Shown: positions 1 to 5,817 of the stretch, one piece after another
Numbering within the stretch: position 1 is the stretch's first letter
How the letters are laid out: each line of letters begins with the position of its first letter
Notes under the pieces: generated by a model
What the model saw: the letters and a program-made list of their open reading frames with translations, nothing else
Told to the model about the DNA's origin: nothing
Database searches by the model: none
NCBI GenBank assembly: GCA_023423495.1
Contig: JAFAFM010000195.1
Coordinates: 1 to 6,920, forward strand
Length of the DNA stretch: 6,920 bases
Direction of reading: 5' to 3'
Origin: Armatimonadota bacterium
GTDB taxonomy: Bacteria > Armatimonadota > Fimbriimonadia > Fimbriimonadales > Fimbriimonadaceae
Position numbers and translations under genes: made by a program

Positions 1-304
1 GTTCTAGACCCCTGGCCTCCAACCGAGCGGCAAGGTCTGAAGGCTGGCTGGCTGGGGTGACAAACCAACACCAAGGGCTGCCGTTTGACTTCATTTTGCC
101 CATGATCTCGTCGATTCTTGCATCGGCGCTTTCGGCTGCGAACTTGGACTCAAAAACGCAAGAATAAACAGGAAAGCCGATCGAAGAGGTAACCCAGCAG
201 CAGTCAGGCTCATCCGCACCCTTGAACCGCTCCGAGCGCATAAAGTGTCGGGCGACGTTATTCATTCCGCCGCTAAGTTCCAAAGCAATTGGATCGAGGA
301 CCAT
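1..304 (-). CDS. GNAT family N-acetyltransferase, N-terminal part (runs off left edge)
   Basis: An open minus-strand frame of 101 codons runs from ATG 302-304 to the window edge with no stop. It encodes an N-terminal region such as MNNVARHFMRSERF, then PVYSCVFESKF, then ADARIDEIMGKMKSNG, WCWFVTPASQPSDLAARLEA and RGLE. This resembles the N-terminal half of a class of GNAT acetyltransferases in which a short first lobe precedes the acetyl-CoA-binding GNAT core. The core with its R/Q-x-x-G-x-G/A motif would lie beyond the edge, so catalytic competence cannot be judged. ATG 304 is the first possible start after an in-frame TAG at about 341-343. No good Shine-Dalgarno sequence precedes it, and a second ATG at 263-265 is an alternative. 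It lies 16 nt after the stop of the membrane-protein frame upstream and may share its transcript. The substrate is unknown. The family call rests on overall pattern, not on a catalytic motif. Confidence 0.6.
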   Translation of the reverse strand, partial: MVLDPIALELSGGMNNVARHFMRSERFKGADEPDCCWVTSSIGFPVYSCVFESKFAAESADARIDEIMGKMKSNGSPWCWFVTPASQPSDLAARLEARGLE

Positions 305-320
305 GCTCGATTCTAACGCT

Positions 321-665
321 TTATGGAAGCCTGCAATTTCCTAACTTTGGTAAGCGACTGAGACGGCCGCACCTACAGAGATGCCTTGTCACAAATCCCA
401 CCCACTCTGATTTGCCCGCTTTACGAATATTTGCGATTCCCCCAGCGATTGAGAGCGCACCCAAAAGGACCAATGTGCCCTGCAGTTGGCTGCCCGCAGT
501 GGCCGTGCGTCGGCCACGAGACGGCCAGTCACTAGTTGACTGGGTCCACCTCCCAAACGACGTCTTGCCCAAAGCCGAAGTTGGATTCGCAGCCTTGTGG
601 GTGAGGACAGCCCCCAGGATCAACAAAAAACCTAGCACGATCCACCCCCATCCGCTTTGCCGCAC
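321..665 (-). CDS. Small membrane protein with two predicted transmembrane helices, hypothetical
   Basis: A 114-residue frame begins at a GTG (663-665) and ends at TAA 321-323. Two hydrophobic stretches fit membrane helices: residues about 9-22 (IVLGFLLILGAVLT) and about 62-78 (QGTLVLLGALSIAGGIA). They are separated by a polar loop rich in Ser, Thr and Arg, and the second is followed by a basic IRKAGK segment, as in small two-helix inner-membrane proteins. I recognise no family. The start is uncertain: there is no ribosome site before GTG 665, and another GTG at 636-638 follows a G-rich stretch that could serve as one. The frame upstream stays open back to the stop of the 65-residue gene but contains no ATG. 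The last 20 or so residues, rich in Arg, Cys and Leu, look unlike a natural tail, so the 3' end may be frameshifted or decayed. Confidence 0.45.
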   Translation of the reverse strand: MRQSGWGWIVLGFLLILGAVLTHKAANPTSALGKTSFGRWTQSTSDWPSRGRRTATAGSQLQGTLVLLGALSIAGGIANIRKAGKSEWVGFVTRHLCRCGRLSRLPKLGNCRLP

Positions 666-755
666 ACTGTAGGGACGCAGATGACTATGGACAGGTTGCG
701 TGCTGAAACAATGCGGGGAGCTGCTATCTTTGAGTTTGACGCGAGTGACGACGAC

Positions 756-953
756 TTATCGACTTGGCTCTGGCTTACTCACGACCATAATCTCGCCCAT
801 CTTCTCTAGCTTCACCTTGCAGCCCAGGCGCTTTAATGCGTTCATCGTTGGCTTGCAATCGTTTGGGTTATCGATCGCGATGCGAATGGTCTCGTCATTT
901 GGGTGATTTTCGAGAATGGATTTCGCGGCGTAATCAGCACGGTCGTCGGTCAT
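756..953 (-). CDS. Small 65-residue protein, possible TusA/SirA-like fold, hypothetical
   Basis: The start is set at ATG 951-953, not the in-frame ATG at 969-971, because AAGGAG (960-965) sits 6 nt upstream of it. The product is charged and lacks a signal peptide or membrane helix, so it is probably cytoplasmic. Visible layout: an N-terminal helix (residues 3-16), a strand TIRIAID (22-28), a helix around 32-43 (NDCKPTMNALKRLG), then strands CKVKLEK (45-51) and EIMVVSK (54-60). This order, and the 'RLGCKVKLEKMGEIMVV' part, recall TusA/SirA or YedF-type small sulfur and selenium-metabolism domains. The CPxP motif of true TusA sulfurtransferases is absent and a single Cys (33) sits before the helix, so no sulfur-transfer activity should be assumed. 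It is transcribed away from gyrA. Gene reality is well supported; function is unknown. Confidence 0.7.
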   Translation of the reverse strand: MTDDRADYAAKSILENHPNDETIRIAIDNPNDCKPTMNALKRLGCKVKLEKMGEIMVVSKPEPSR

Positions 954-959
954 GGAAGG

Positions 960-965
960 CTCCTT
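960..965 (-). promoter_or_regulatory. Ribosome binding site of the 65-residue gene
   Basis: AAGGAG on the minus strand, 6 nt before ATG 951-953. It is the strongest Shine-Dalgarno match in the left part of the window. It decides the start codon, because it lies between the two in-frame ATG codons at 969-971 and 951-953. Confidence 0.75.
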
Positions 966-1034
966 GCGCACTTTCGAGCGCGGTTATCGAGCTCGCATTG
1001 AGGGCTCTAGCTAGGAGCGGTCGGTGTGAGTTCT

Positions 1035-1169
1035 TTAGTTGGTGTCCTTTACCATACACCACTTTCTCCCGCCGCGTTCATTGAGTGGCCCCTCCACCAC
1101 TGGAATAACCGTACTCAGCCCAACAAACCCGATCTCGCGCAATATATCTGAGCCACCAAGCAACCTCAC
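1035..1169 (-). CDS. Possible 44-residue ORF, uncertain
   Basis: A minus-strand frame from GTG 1167-1169 to TAA 1035-1037 reads with protein-like composition: VRLLGGSDILREIGFVG, then LSTVIPVVEGPLNERGG, then RKWCMVKDTN. A hydrophobic middle (FVGLSTVIPVV) is followed by a charged tail. The pattern 'GLSTVIP...GPLNERGG' distantly recalls small AtpI/AtpZ-type membrane proteins, but it is too short and lacks their second helix. There is no visible ribosome site, and stops (TAG, then TGA) close the frame upstream. It could be a small gene, the 3' remnant of a decayed gene, or chance. It lies in the gyrA upstream region, on the opposite strand to gyrA and the same strand as the 65-residue gene. Confidence 0.2.
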   Translation of the reverse strand: MRLLGGSDILREIGFVGLSTVIPVVEGPLNERGGRKWCMVKDTN

Positions 1170-1195
1170 AAAAGGCTACGTAGATTCAAAATGGG

Positions 1196-1201
1196 TATAC
1201 T
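1196..1201 (+). promoter_or_regulatory. Candidate -10 element of gyrA (weak)
   Basis: TATACT matches the sigma-70 -10 consensus at 5 of 6 bases and would give gyrA a leader of roughly 60 nt. No -35 hexamer is recognisable 16-18 nt upstream, so the call rests on the hexamer and its position alone. Confidence 0.2.
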
Positions 1202-1270
1202 TTCACCTAGCGACCCCGTTCGAAAGTGCGCGGCTTTTGCCGTGCCCGGAACGTCCTGGAATTTGAACAC

Positions 1271-3793
1271 GTGTCAGAACAAGACCCTAATATTTCCATT
1301 ATCGCCGTAGACGAAGAGCTTGGCCGCTCCTATGTCAACTACGCGATGTCCGTTATCATCGCGCGTGCCCTTCCCGACGTGCGAGATGGCTTGAAGCCCG
1401 TCCAGCGCCGCATCCTCTTCACAATGCGGGAACTTAACCTCTCGCCGGACAGCAATTACGTCAAGTGCGCCAAAGTTACCGGTCAGTGCTCGGGTGACTA
1501 CCACCCGCACGGAGACCAGGTCATCTATCCAACCCTGGTGCGCATGGCGCAGTCTTGGTCACTTCGCTACCCGCTGATCCAAGGTCAGGGGAACTTTGGC
1601 TCAGTGGACGGCGATAGCCCTGCCGCCCAGCGATACACGGAATGTCGCTTGACCCCTCTCGCCATGGAGGCGATGGAGGATCTGGACAAGGAGACGGTCG
1701 ACTGGATCGACAACTACTCCACCACTTTGAAAGAGCCGACGGTCATGCCGAGCAAGTTCCCGAACTTGATCTGCAATGGCTCTCAGGGTATTGCCGTCGG
1801 CATGGCTACTAACCTTCCGCCCCATAACCTGACCGAGGTGAGCAACGCACTCTTGCTTCGGCTGGACAATCCGGACAGCACCCTGGATGAGGTGATGGAG
1901 TTGATGCCAGGTCCGGACTTCCCAACCTATGGGATCATCATGGGAACCAAGGGCATCCGCAGCGCCTATGAAACGGGCCGCGGCAGCATCATCATGCAGG
2001 CCAAGACCATGATCGAGCCCGGCGACGCGGGTAAGTCTGTCATCGTGGTGACCGAATTGCCTTATCAGGTCAACAAGGAGAACCTGGTGAAGTCCGTTGC
2101 AAGTATTGCCAAGGAGCGCAAGTTCGACGGCATCCTCAACGTACAGGATTACTCCGACAAGCGCGGAATGCGAATTGAGATCGAGATTCGGCGCGACGTC
2201 AACCCGAACAAGGCGCTGAACTATCTCCTGAAGCACACCGCGCTGCGGACCACGTTCGGGGCCATTATGCTCGGCTTGGCAGACTTCGCCCCCCGAACCT
2301 GTCCGATCATCGTCTTGCTCGACGAGTACCTGAAGCACCGCCGCATCGTGGTGGAGCGCCGAACTCGGTACGAACTTTACCGAGCGCTTGAAGAAGTCCA
2401 CGTCAACGAGGGCTATCAGATTGCCCGCCGGTTCCTGGATGACATCATCGCCATCATTCGGAACTCTGCGGACCCTCGCGCGGCAATGGTCGCTTTGGTG
2501 CGAGAGTTCGACATGTCGCCCTTCCAGGCGAACGCCGTCCTTGCCATGCAGCTTCGGCAATTAACGCGGTTGAACCAGCAGGAGCTGGAAGACAAGTATA
2601 AGGCCGCGCTGTTGCGTGTTCAGAACTTGATGGACATCCTCAACAGCGAGGAGCGCCTTCGACAGGTGATTCGTGATGAGATCACGGCATTGCGAGATAA
2701 GCACGGCGACGAGCGTCGGACGAAGATTGTCACCCGGGAGGCTGGAGACTTCACCGAAGAGGACTTGATCCCGGAAGAAGAGGCGATCATCTCGATCTCT
2801 CGAGATGGATACATCAAGCGGGTGAGCATTGATGCTTACCGTGCTCAGAAGCGAGGCGGTAAGGGTGTCAACAACACCTTGAAGGCCGACGATGAACCTG
2901 CACACCTCTTCCAGGTGAATACCCACCACACGATCCTGTTCTTTACGGATCGCGGCCGGGTCTACAAGCTGAAGGCATACGAAATTCCGGAGTCGGGCCG
3001 TTATGCCAAGGGTATGCCCGTGATCAACTACATCCAGATTGTGGGTGGAGAAAGGGTAACGGCGACAATCAGCGTCAAGGATCTGAGCGGAGAAGGGTTC
3101 CTAACCATGGTCACCCGAGGAACGGGCGAGAATCGTTGGGCTGAGATTAAGCGCACTCCCATGAGCGCTTTTGCAAACATCCGCAACAACGGTTTGAAGG
3201 CGTTCGATATCGAGGAAAGCGACGAACTTGGCTGGGTTCTCAAGACTCGGGGCAACGACGATGTGATTTTGATCACTCGAGAGGGCCAAAGCATTCGGTT
3301 CAACGAAAAGGACGCGACTTCCAGGTCCCGTGCTGCGGGTGGTGTCCGTGCGATTAAGTTTAAGGACACCAGCCGTGAAGACATGCTCGTTGGCGCTGAA
3401 GTGGTGAACGAAGAGAACACGCTCCTGGTGGTCAGCGAGAATGGCTACGGCAAGCGAACCGAACTGGGCGAGTACCGGCTCCAGGGTCGTGGCGGCTCCG
3501 GCATCCTCACAATGAACTGCACGGAGAAGACAGGCAAGATCGTGGGTGCCGAAGTTGTCGAGAACGAAGATCGTCTGCTGGTAATGACCGTAGGCGGAAA
3601 GGGAATCCGTATCCGTGTGAAGGAGATTCGAACCACCGGGCGCGTGGCCCAAGGTGTGAAGCTCATCAACCTAGCTTCTGGGGATACCGTCCGCTCGATC
3701 GCTCGGATTGTCCAAGATGAGGACGACGGCGAGCTTGAGGCCGGCGAGAACTACGAGGGTCAGGAAGAAGAAGAGACCGGCGAAGAGTCGTAG
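1271..3793 (+). CDS. gyrA: DNA gyrase subunit A
   Basis: GyrA is the DNA-cleaving subunit of the A2B2 gyrase, which introduces negative supercoils using ATP hydrolysed by GyrB. The 840-residue product opens with the conserved YVNYAMSVIIARALPDVRDG and continues through HPHGDQVIYPT (78-88) to AAQRYTE, where Tyr122 is the active-site residue that forms the phosphotyrosyl bond with DNA. The breakage-reunion and coiled-coil parts fill roughly residues 1-500. The C-terminal beta-pinwheel DNA-wrapping domain (about 505-815) starts with the gyrase box QKRGGKG at 526-532, which separates gyrase from topoisomerase IV ParC. An acidic tail (DEDDGELEAGE, then EEEETGEES) closes it. Length is slightly below the 875 of E. 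coli. The GTG at 1271 is chosen because MSEQ-type N-termini fit the family; a GTG at 1226 would add 15 residues unlike GyrA. The ribosome site is weak (TGGA 1257-1260). Positions 83 and 87 are Gln and Pro. gyrB is not adjacent. Confidence 0.97.
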   Translation: MSEQDPNISIIAVDEELGRSYVNYAMSVIIARALPDVRDGLKPVQRRILFTMRELNLSPDSNYVKCAKVTGQCSGDYHPHGDQVIYPTLVRMAQSWSLRYPLIQGQGNFGSVDGDSPAAQRYTECRLTPLAMEAMEDLDKETVDWIDNYSTTLKEPTVMPSKFPNLICNGSQGIAVGMATNLPPHNLTEVSNALLLRLDNPDSTLDEVMELMPGPDFPTYGIIMGTKGIRSAYETGRGSIIMQAKTMIEPGDAGKSVIVVTELPYQVNKENLVKSVASIAKERKFDGILNVQDYSDKRGMRIEIEIRRDVNPNKALNYLLKHTALRTTFGAIMLGLADFAPRTCPIIVLLDEYLKHRRIVVERRTRYELYRALEEVHVNEGYQIARRFLDDIIAIIRNSADPRAAMVALVREFDMSPFQANAVLAMQLRQLTRLNQQELEDKYKAALLRVQNLMDILNSEERLRQVIRDEITALRDKHGDERRTKIVTREAGDFTEEDLIPEEEAIISISRDGYIKRVSIDAYRAQKRGGKGVNNTLKADDEPAHLFQVNTHHTILFFTDRGRVYKLKAYEIPESGRYAKGMPVINYIQIVGGERVTATISVKDLSGEGFLTMVTRGTGENRWAEIKRTPMSAFANIRNNGLKAFDIEESDELGWVLKTRGNDDVILITREGQSIRFNEKDATSRSRAAGGVRAIKFKDTSREDMLVGAEVVNEENTLLVVSENGYGKRTELGEYRLQGRGGSGILTMNCTEKTGKIVGAEVVENEDRLLVMTVGGKGIRIRVKEIRTTGRVAQGVKLINLASGDTVRSIARIVQDEDDGELEAGENYEGQEEEETGEES

Positions 3794-3806
3794 GAAGAAC
3801 TTTTCC

Positions 3807-4277
3807 CTACAACATTGCCTCGGCGTACATACGGCTGCGCTCGTCCAGCGCCGAGACATCTGGAATCTCGAACCGGTTCCCGTCGACATCCACGAGGAGC
3901 AGATGAACTGGTGAGAGCCACTGGGCGTTCTCTTGCAGACTTTGGGTTACGAAGTCTCTCTCGCCCCGATCGGTCACCACGTGCCAATACCCTGCGCCGA
4001 ACTCGCTCTTGGCATGGGTGATCTTGTGAACCGTCGCGGTTAGGTAGCGCCGGTGCAACTCTTGTTGGACAGCCGCCAGCGATGCCTCGTCGAGCTCCTC
4101 CGGATCGTTGATGGTAGTGATTTCTTCGCCCTTACTATCCAGTAGCGCCAGAAACTTCGACGGTCGCGTTAAAGGTGCCGACCAAGCTGGCTTGACGGTC
4201 AGATAAGAGCGATCCTCCAAGGTCAGACGAAGGCGATCCTTGGGTTGATAGAAGATCTTTATTCCGTTTGGATTCAT
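3807..4277 (-). CDS. DUF1854 domain protein, ABC-exporter-associated
   Basis: This 156-residue protein matches DUF1854 over nearly its whole length. Seen here: LTLEDRSYLTVKP (18-30), KFLALLDSKGEEITTI (41-56), a helix around 60-77 (EELDEASLAAVQQELHRR), GYWHVVTDRGERDFV (96-110), and the hallmark LLVDVDGNRFEIPDVSALD (127-145). There is no signal peptide or membrane helix, so it is probably cytoplasmic. DUF1854 has no assigned activity. From memory of the family, it occurs at the end of some ABC transporter polypeptides or as a separate gene beside them, including a set named as cyanophycin-metabolism-associated. It is the last gene of the operon led by the exporter at 5817-6920. Start ATG 4275-4277 overlaps the TGA of the preceding GNAT gene (ATGA) and has AAAGGAG 11 nt upstream; an upstream ATG at 4308-4310 would add 11 residues inside that gene. 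The 3' end meets gyrA tail to tail. Confidence 0.85.
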   Translation of the reverse strand: MNPNGIKIFYQPKDRLRLTLEDRSYLTVKPAWSAPLTRPSKFLALLDSKGEEITTINDPEELDEASLAAVQQELHRRYLTATVHKITHAKSEFGAGYWHVVTDRGERDFVTQSLQENAQWLSPVHLLLVDVDGNRFEIPDVSALDERSRMYAEAML

Positions 4278-5236
4278 TGTGTTTGACTCTCCTTTGTAAG
4301 TTCGAACCAACCTGGTAGAGGTTCGAAGCCGAACCTACGGTTGATCGAGAGCATGGGTTCGTTTTCGCTGTGGTTGTTTGTCTTGAGAAGTGTGGAACCC
4401 TGCTCCTTGGCGAATTGGGTCGCGAGTGCCTTAAGGCCCGTAGCGATGCCTCTTCCACGGTAATCCCGCAGCGTGCATGTGTGGAGCACATTCCAGATTC
4501 CCGGGGCAAGCTCAGCGACCGCTGACGCGCCAACAAATCGGCCTCCATCCAGCGCCAAGAACTCTCCTTCGGGCTTGAACCACGGCGCGGTGTAAAAGGC
4601 GCGTTTGGCATCTTCCCAAGATGGCAATTGGTCGGGATCGAGGCCCGGAATCTCAAGATCGGTGATGTTCTCCAACTCCCAAACCTTGTAGAGAGTCTCC
4701 TCGCGCACGCCCAACTCGGCAAGGGTTGTGATTCTCAATCCAGACGATTTGATTTGCTCTACGAAGCTTGCAAACTTCTGGAATTCGAACTTGCTTGGAT
4801 CGATATAGGATTCAAATACATGCGCCTTCCTGCGGAACCCGAGAGACTCGGTAAATGACAACGATTCCGGTTCGTCGTCCCGAATTTGAGTAAACACCTT
4901 CTTCGCTGAAAATAAGGGGTTACCGCTCAGCGTTTCTGCCAACTTTGATCCGATGCCTTTTCGCCGAAATTCGGGTTGGACGACAATGCGGCAGAAAGCG
5001 TTGCCGACCGCCCCAGAATCCATAAGTTCAGCAATCCCGCGAACTTCGCCATCAAGTTCAGCGACGAGCGACGTCGACCGACGCTCACCATATCGTTTTC
5101 TGCGGTCCCTCAACGCCTGAACGTCGTAGGGGGCAGACGTCAGCAGGGAGAACAGGCGCGCGAAGGCCACATCGTCCCGTTCTTCCGATGGTCTGATTAG
5201 GATGTCGGTCGCCAATCTTTGTTCAGACATGAACAT
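4274..5236 (-). CDS. Protein with two tandem GNAT acetyltransferase domains
   Basis: A 320-residue protein with two complete GNAT folds. Domain 1 (about residues 11-145) carries the acetyl-CoA pyrophosphate-loop motif RRKGIG at 91-96 within IVVQPEFRRKGIGSKLAE, then SLSFTESLGFRRK. Domain 2 (about 165-315) has RGRGIA at 260-265 within TLRDYRGRGIATGLKA, then NEPMLSINRRFGFEPLPGW. Both glycine loops look intact, so either or both domains may be active. The tandem layout recalls mycothiol synthase MshD, but nothing here indicates mycothiol, and the substrate is unknown. Start ATG 5234-5236 has GGGAGG (5247-5252) 10 nt upstream; ATG 5228-5230 is the alternative, giving MSEQRLATD. A longer frame to 5353 is rejected because it lies deep in the upstream gene. 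The gene overlaps the RimJ-like gene by 40 nt and the DUF1854 gene by 4 nt, placing it third in the exporter operon. Confidence 0.88.
   Translation of the reverse strand: MFMSEQRLATDILIRPSEERDDVAFARLFSLLTSAPYDVQALRDRRKRYGERRSTSLVAELDGEVRGIAELMDSGAVGNAFCRIVVQPEFRRKGIGSKLAETLSGNPLFSAKKVFTQIRDDEPESLSFTESLGFRRKAHVFESYIDPSKFEFQKFASFVEQIKSSGLRITTLAELGVREETLYKVWELENITDLEIPGLDPDQLPSWEDAKRAFYTAPWFKPEGEFLALDGGRFVGASAVAELAPGIWNVLHTCTLRDYRGRGIATGLKALATQFAKEQGSTLLKTNNHSENEPMLSINRRFGFEPLPGWFELTKESQTQ
4289..4295 (-). promoter_or_regulatory. Ribosome binding site of the DUF1854 gene
   Basis: AAAGGAG lies inside the end of the tandem-GNAT gene, 11 nt before ATG 4275-4277. The spacing is slightly long, but together with the ATGA overlap it favours this start over the ATG at 4308-4310. 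Confidence 0.55.
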
Positions 5237-5817
5237 ATGATGTGGTCCTCCCATTGCCCATTCACCTCCAAGGAACTGCGCAGAATTCCTTCCTGCTGAA
5301 ATCCAAGCTCCGCCAATAATCTCTGCGACCGCACGTTGCATGGCATATAGCAAGCCTCGACCCGCTTGAGGTGCAGCGTTTCAAAGGCGAACTTCAAGAC
5401 CGCCGAAACGGCTTCCCGCATGAGACCGTGCCCCTGGTGCAGGTGGTCTAGCGAATAGCCAATCGTCGCGGAATGCGTCGGCCAGGGCGAGATGTCCCTG
5501 AGGCTGATCGTGCCAATGAACTCGTCGGTAGGCGCCAGTTCGCCGATCGGTGTCAGCAAGAACATTCGAAACCGAAAGGCCGTCCCGGCGTTTGCCTCAT
5601 TCCGATCCCGTTCCGGGCCGCCCCGCCACGCATATTCGGTGAAGTAACTGGCGTCCCGCTTGGGCTCCCACGGGCGCAGATGCTCCTGGTTCTTCAGCAA
5701 ATAGCGAACGATTTTCGGAGTCTCGTCCAGCCGAGCCACCCGGAGAAAGACGCGTGGCGTCGTGATCTCCGGCAGACCATCCACAAACTTGAACAAGGGC
5801 GCTTGCGACGTCTCCAT
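5197..5817 (-). CDS. RimJ/RimL-like GNAT N-acetyltransferase
   Basis: A 206-residue single-domain GNAT protein. It has the RimJ/RimL layout: an early TPRVFLRVARLDE strand (20-32), LKNQEHLRPWEP (41-52), FRMFLLTPIGE and DEFIGTISLRDIS (99-110), then ATIGYSLDHLHQGHGLMREA (117-136) with the acetyl-CoA loop Q128-G-H-G131, and CNVRSQRLLAELGFQQEG (160-177), the usual motif-B asparagine region. Family members acetylate the N-terminal amine of ribosomal proteins or amines of small molecules such as amino acids, antibiotics and peptides. The usual targets are remote from its setting here, so it should not be named rimJ. ATG 5815-5817 overlaps the exporter's stop by one base (TAATG), which implies translational coupling; only a poor GGTGG lies close upstream. 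It is second in the operon. Confidence 0.88.
   Translation of the reverse strand: METSQAPLFKFVDGLPEITTPRVFLRVARLDETPKIVRYLLKNQEHLRPWEPKRDASYFTEYAWRGGPERDRNEANAGTAFRFRMFLLTPIGELAPTDEFIGTISLRDISPWPTHSATIGYSLDHLHQGHGLMREAVSAVLKFAFETLHLKRVEACYMPCNVRSQRLLAELGFQQEGILRSSLEVNGQWEDHIICSCLNKDWRPTS
5247..5252 (-). promoter_or_regulatory. Ribosome binding site of the tandem-GNAT gene
   Basis: GGGAGG lies inside the 3' end of the RimJ-like gene, 10 nt before ATG 5234-5236 and 16 nt before ATG 5228-5230. This supports the former start and hence the 40-nt gene overlap. Confidence 0.6.

Larger units (their letters stand above)
954..1270. other. Divergent upstream region of gyrA and the 65-residue gene
   Basis: This 317-nt stretch holds no gene I can support firmly; one weak 44-codon frame on the minus strand is listed separately. 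It must carry the promoters of gyrA (plus) and of the 65-residue gene (minus). On the plus strand the best -10-like hexamer is TATACT at 1196-1201, about 70 nt before the gyrA start, but no TTGACA-like hexamer lies at the right distance. A second weak pair is TTGAGT (1081-1086) with AATAAC (1104-1109) at 17 nt spacing. I see no clear promoter pair for the minus-strand gene, no operator palindrome and no riboswitch. Confidence 0.5.

Noticed and set aside
42..53. Triple GGCT tandem repeat
   Set aside because: It encodes an ordinary Pro-Ala-Ser-Gln stretch of the left-edge GNAT gene and is too short to be meaningful.
289..672. 127-codon plus-strand frame opposite the membrane protein
   Set aside because: Its composition is Pro/Arg-rich with no domain-like pattern, and the opposite strand gives clear membrane helices.
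321..953. A single gene joining the 65-residue frame and the membrane-protein frame, which are in the same frame
   Set aside because: A TAA at 756-758 separates them and the two halves have different character; sharing a frame is likely chance.
1039..1266. 75-codon plus-strand frame upstream of gyrA
   Set aside because: No ribosome site and no recognisable pattern; it covers the presumed gyrA promoter region.
1226..1270. Longer gyrA start at GTG 1226
   Set aside because: The 15 added residues (VRGFCRARNVLEFEH) do not resemble GyrA N-termini. GTG 1271 gives an MSEQ-type start and places the catalytic Tyr at the usual position 122.
1601..2560. Long 319-codon minus-strand frame
   Set aside because: It lies wholly antisense to conserved gyrA sequence; its low-complexity, His/Val/Arg-rich translation is a codon-bias shadow.
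3101..3652. 183-codon minus-strand frame inside gyrA
   Set aside because: Antisense shadow of the GyrA C-terminal domain, with no protein-family features.
4135..4722. 195-codon minus-strand frame spanning the tandem-GNAT and DUF1854 junction
   Set aside because: It is a same-strand shadow in another frame; its Ser/Arg-rich translation lacks motifs, while the competing frames have them.
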